This document shows positions 62,940 through 64,000 of a DNA stretch of 64,000 nucleotides, in pieces. A model generated the notes under the pieces. It did no database searches. It saw nothing but the letters and a program-made list of their open reading frames with translations, and was not told where the DNA came from. A program made the position numbers and the translations under genes. The first letter of the stretch is position 1. Every line of letters begins with the position of its first letter. The stretch comes from Epiperipatus broadwayi. Its lineage: Eukaryota; Onychophora; Udeonychophora; Euonychophora; Peripatidae. Where the stretch lies: assembly GCA_028023455.1 (NCBI GenBank), contig JAQFVV010006203.1, positions 6,724,821 through 6,788,820 on the forward strand, read 5' to 3'.

Positions 62940-64000
62940 TTTAAACAGAATATTAGGATTAGTTATTCAGTAAAATAGAAATTATATGCAGATAGTTTAT
63001 ATATATGTCCCTTTTCTTGTTTGATGAAGGAAGAATAGATTTATGTAGGTGTTAGAAATAAAAAAAACATTTTGAAAATTGAAAGTTCTTAAGAATTGGG
63101 AATCAGAAAGAAAAGGCATAAACTTTTGCAACAACAATAACAAAAAAAAAAAGAAGAAGAAGCTACATTTAAGATTTTTTTTTTTTTTGGAGGTAAATTG
63201 TAGAAAATGAGCTTAGAAATACCCAAATTAAAGAACAAAAAAATTATATGAAATTTTGAAGAGCTTACCATTTATGCCATTTCAGTTCTGCCATCTATTG
63301 TAAGTTTGAGTAAACAATAGATTTATTGATTCTCAGCTTACAGTAGGTTGCAGAGCTGGAAATAAATAAATAATTAGAGTATGTAATAGTGATCATAATT
63401 TCTTTTTAATAGAATTGGTTAGTAATGTGATGGAAACTAATAATGAAAGTAGAGAAGATAATGAAAGATGTGAATGAAGAATGAATGATAAGAATAAGTT
63501 GGAAGAATATAAAATAAAAATAGAAGAAATCATGAAAGAATTTGTTGGGGATGAATGCAAGGGTCTGGTGTGTTGAAGTAGAAAAAGAAGCAAATAGGGT
63601 TTTAGGTGAGAATATTCAGAAGAATAAAAGTAATAGAAAAGTGAAAATTAGTAAAAGTGTAAAAGAAAGGAAAAAAGCATGCAGAGAATATAAATGTGCT
63701 ATTAAAAACTATTTTTTAAAAAAATTGGCTAAAATAGATAATTATAGAGAGAAAATGAAATTAAATGGTAAATTATTGGAGGATATTATTAAAGGTGGAA
63801 GAGATGGGAATAAGAAAATTTGGAAATATATTTAAAGGAAGGAATGTAGGGGAGAGAAAAATAGTATTACTAAATAATGAGGAAAAAGAGTGCAGTTCTA
63901 GAGAAGAATTAGAGGCAATCTTAAATAAATATGTAATGGTTATAGAAAAGATGTTAGATGTGAAGGACATAGTGATAACAAACATAAAAGCACATAGTAA
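62940..64000 (+). pseudogene. LINE endonuclease end and endonuclease-RT linker, running off the window
   Basis: VCNSDHNFFLIEL at 63379-63417 contains the SDHN catalytic motif (63388-63399) that closes APE-type endonuclease domains. Upstream, MQIVYIYVP (about 62985) may be the earlier VQVYAPT-like strand, but the rest of the nuclease is scrambled. Downstream, with frameshifts, come a basic helical linker (KERKKACREYKCAIKNYFLK), GGRDGNKKIWKYI, then LKGRNVGERKIVLLNNEEKE and REELEAILNKY, the usual lead-in to the LINE RT. The RT itself would lie beyond 64000. I cannot tell whether it belongs to either LINE family above. Confidence 0.7.

Overview
The window looks like a piece of an A+T-rich invertebrate nuclear genome (roughly three quarters A+T by eye). 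Support comes from GT-AG introns, tRNA-derived SINEs, non-LTR (LINE) and Penelope-like retrotransposons, IS1595/Merlin-, hAT- and Tigger-type DNA transposons, long microsatellites and foldback repeats. I see no bacterial operons, rRNA genes or CRISPR arrays. I cannot name the phylum: the mobile-element mix would fit an arthropod, but other invertebrates are possible.

Host coding content is sparse. The one convincing piece is an internal exon at 33452-34549 (+): 366 codons between a good acceptor and a GTGAGT donor, encoding a charged, mostly disordered protein that I do not recognise. A possible later exon (41670-41783), two possible 63-nt exons (23002-23064 and 60603-60665) and an open frame at 53003-53263 are much weaker.

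Layout. 0-5 kb: an IS1595/Merlin-like DNA transposon with about 68-bp inverted ends and a decayed transposase (183-1540), then a SINE at 5.1 kb. 11.8-12.6 kb: a TA-flanked MITE. 13.2-14.0 kb: a hairpin repeat. 15.5-17.5 kb: a long inverted array of about 476-bp units, each carrying a hammerhead ribozyme motif (four copies, two per strand); this is the most interesting feature. 21.5 kb: a 27-bp minisatellite. 25.7-29.3 kb: a decayed LINE on the minus strand (ORF1, endonuclease, start of RT). 29.8-31.1 kb: a Penelope-like element (PLE) end with a hammerhead-like core. 31.3-33.0 kb: SINEs and a tandemly duplicated piece of an IS1595-like transposase. 33.4-34.5 kb: the host exon. 36-38.7 kb: two RTE-like LINE fragments. 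40.6-41.3 kb: a hAT-type MITE. 42.4-43.0 kb: a very long AAT microsatellite. 43.4-44.0 kb: a Tigger/pogo transposase C-terminus. 45.2-46.4 kb: a degenerate foldback. 46.9-52.1 kb: three related PLE 3' fragments, two of which carry a tRNA-like segment after the endonuclease. 53.4-53.9 kb: a second hAT-type MITE with an 8-bp target duplication. 55.9-57.1 kb: the best PLE copy, with RT and GIY-YIG motifs. 57.6-59.8 kb: a LINE ORF1 with CCHC zinc knuckles. 63-64 kb: a LINE endonuclease-to-RT linker running off the window.

How the parts may relate. PLEs and hammerhead ribozymes are known to go together, and small non-autonomous hammerhead repeats (retrozymes) are thought to depend on PLE-type enzymes. 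This window has both: decayed PLEs and a separate ribozyme-bearing tandem repeat. All mobile coding regions seen here carry stops or frameshifts, so the window is mainly a fossil record of insertions around a host intron.
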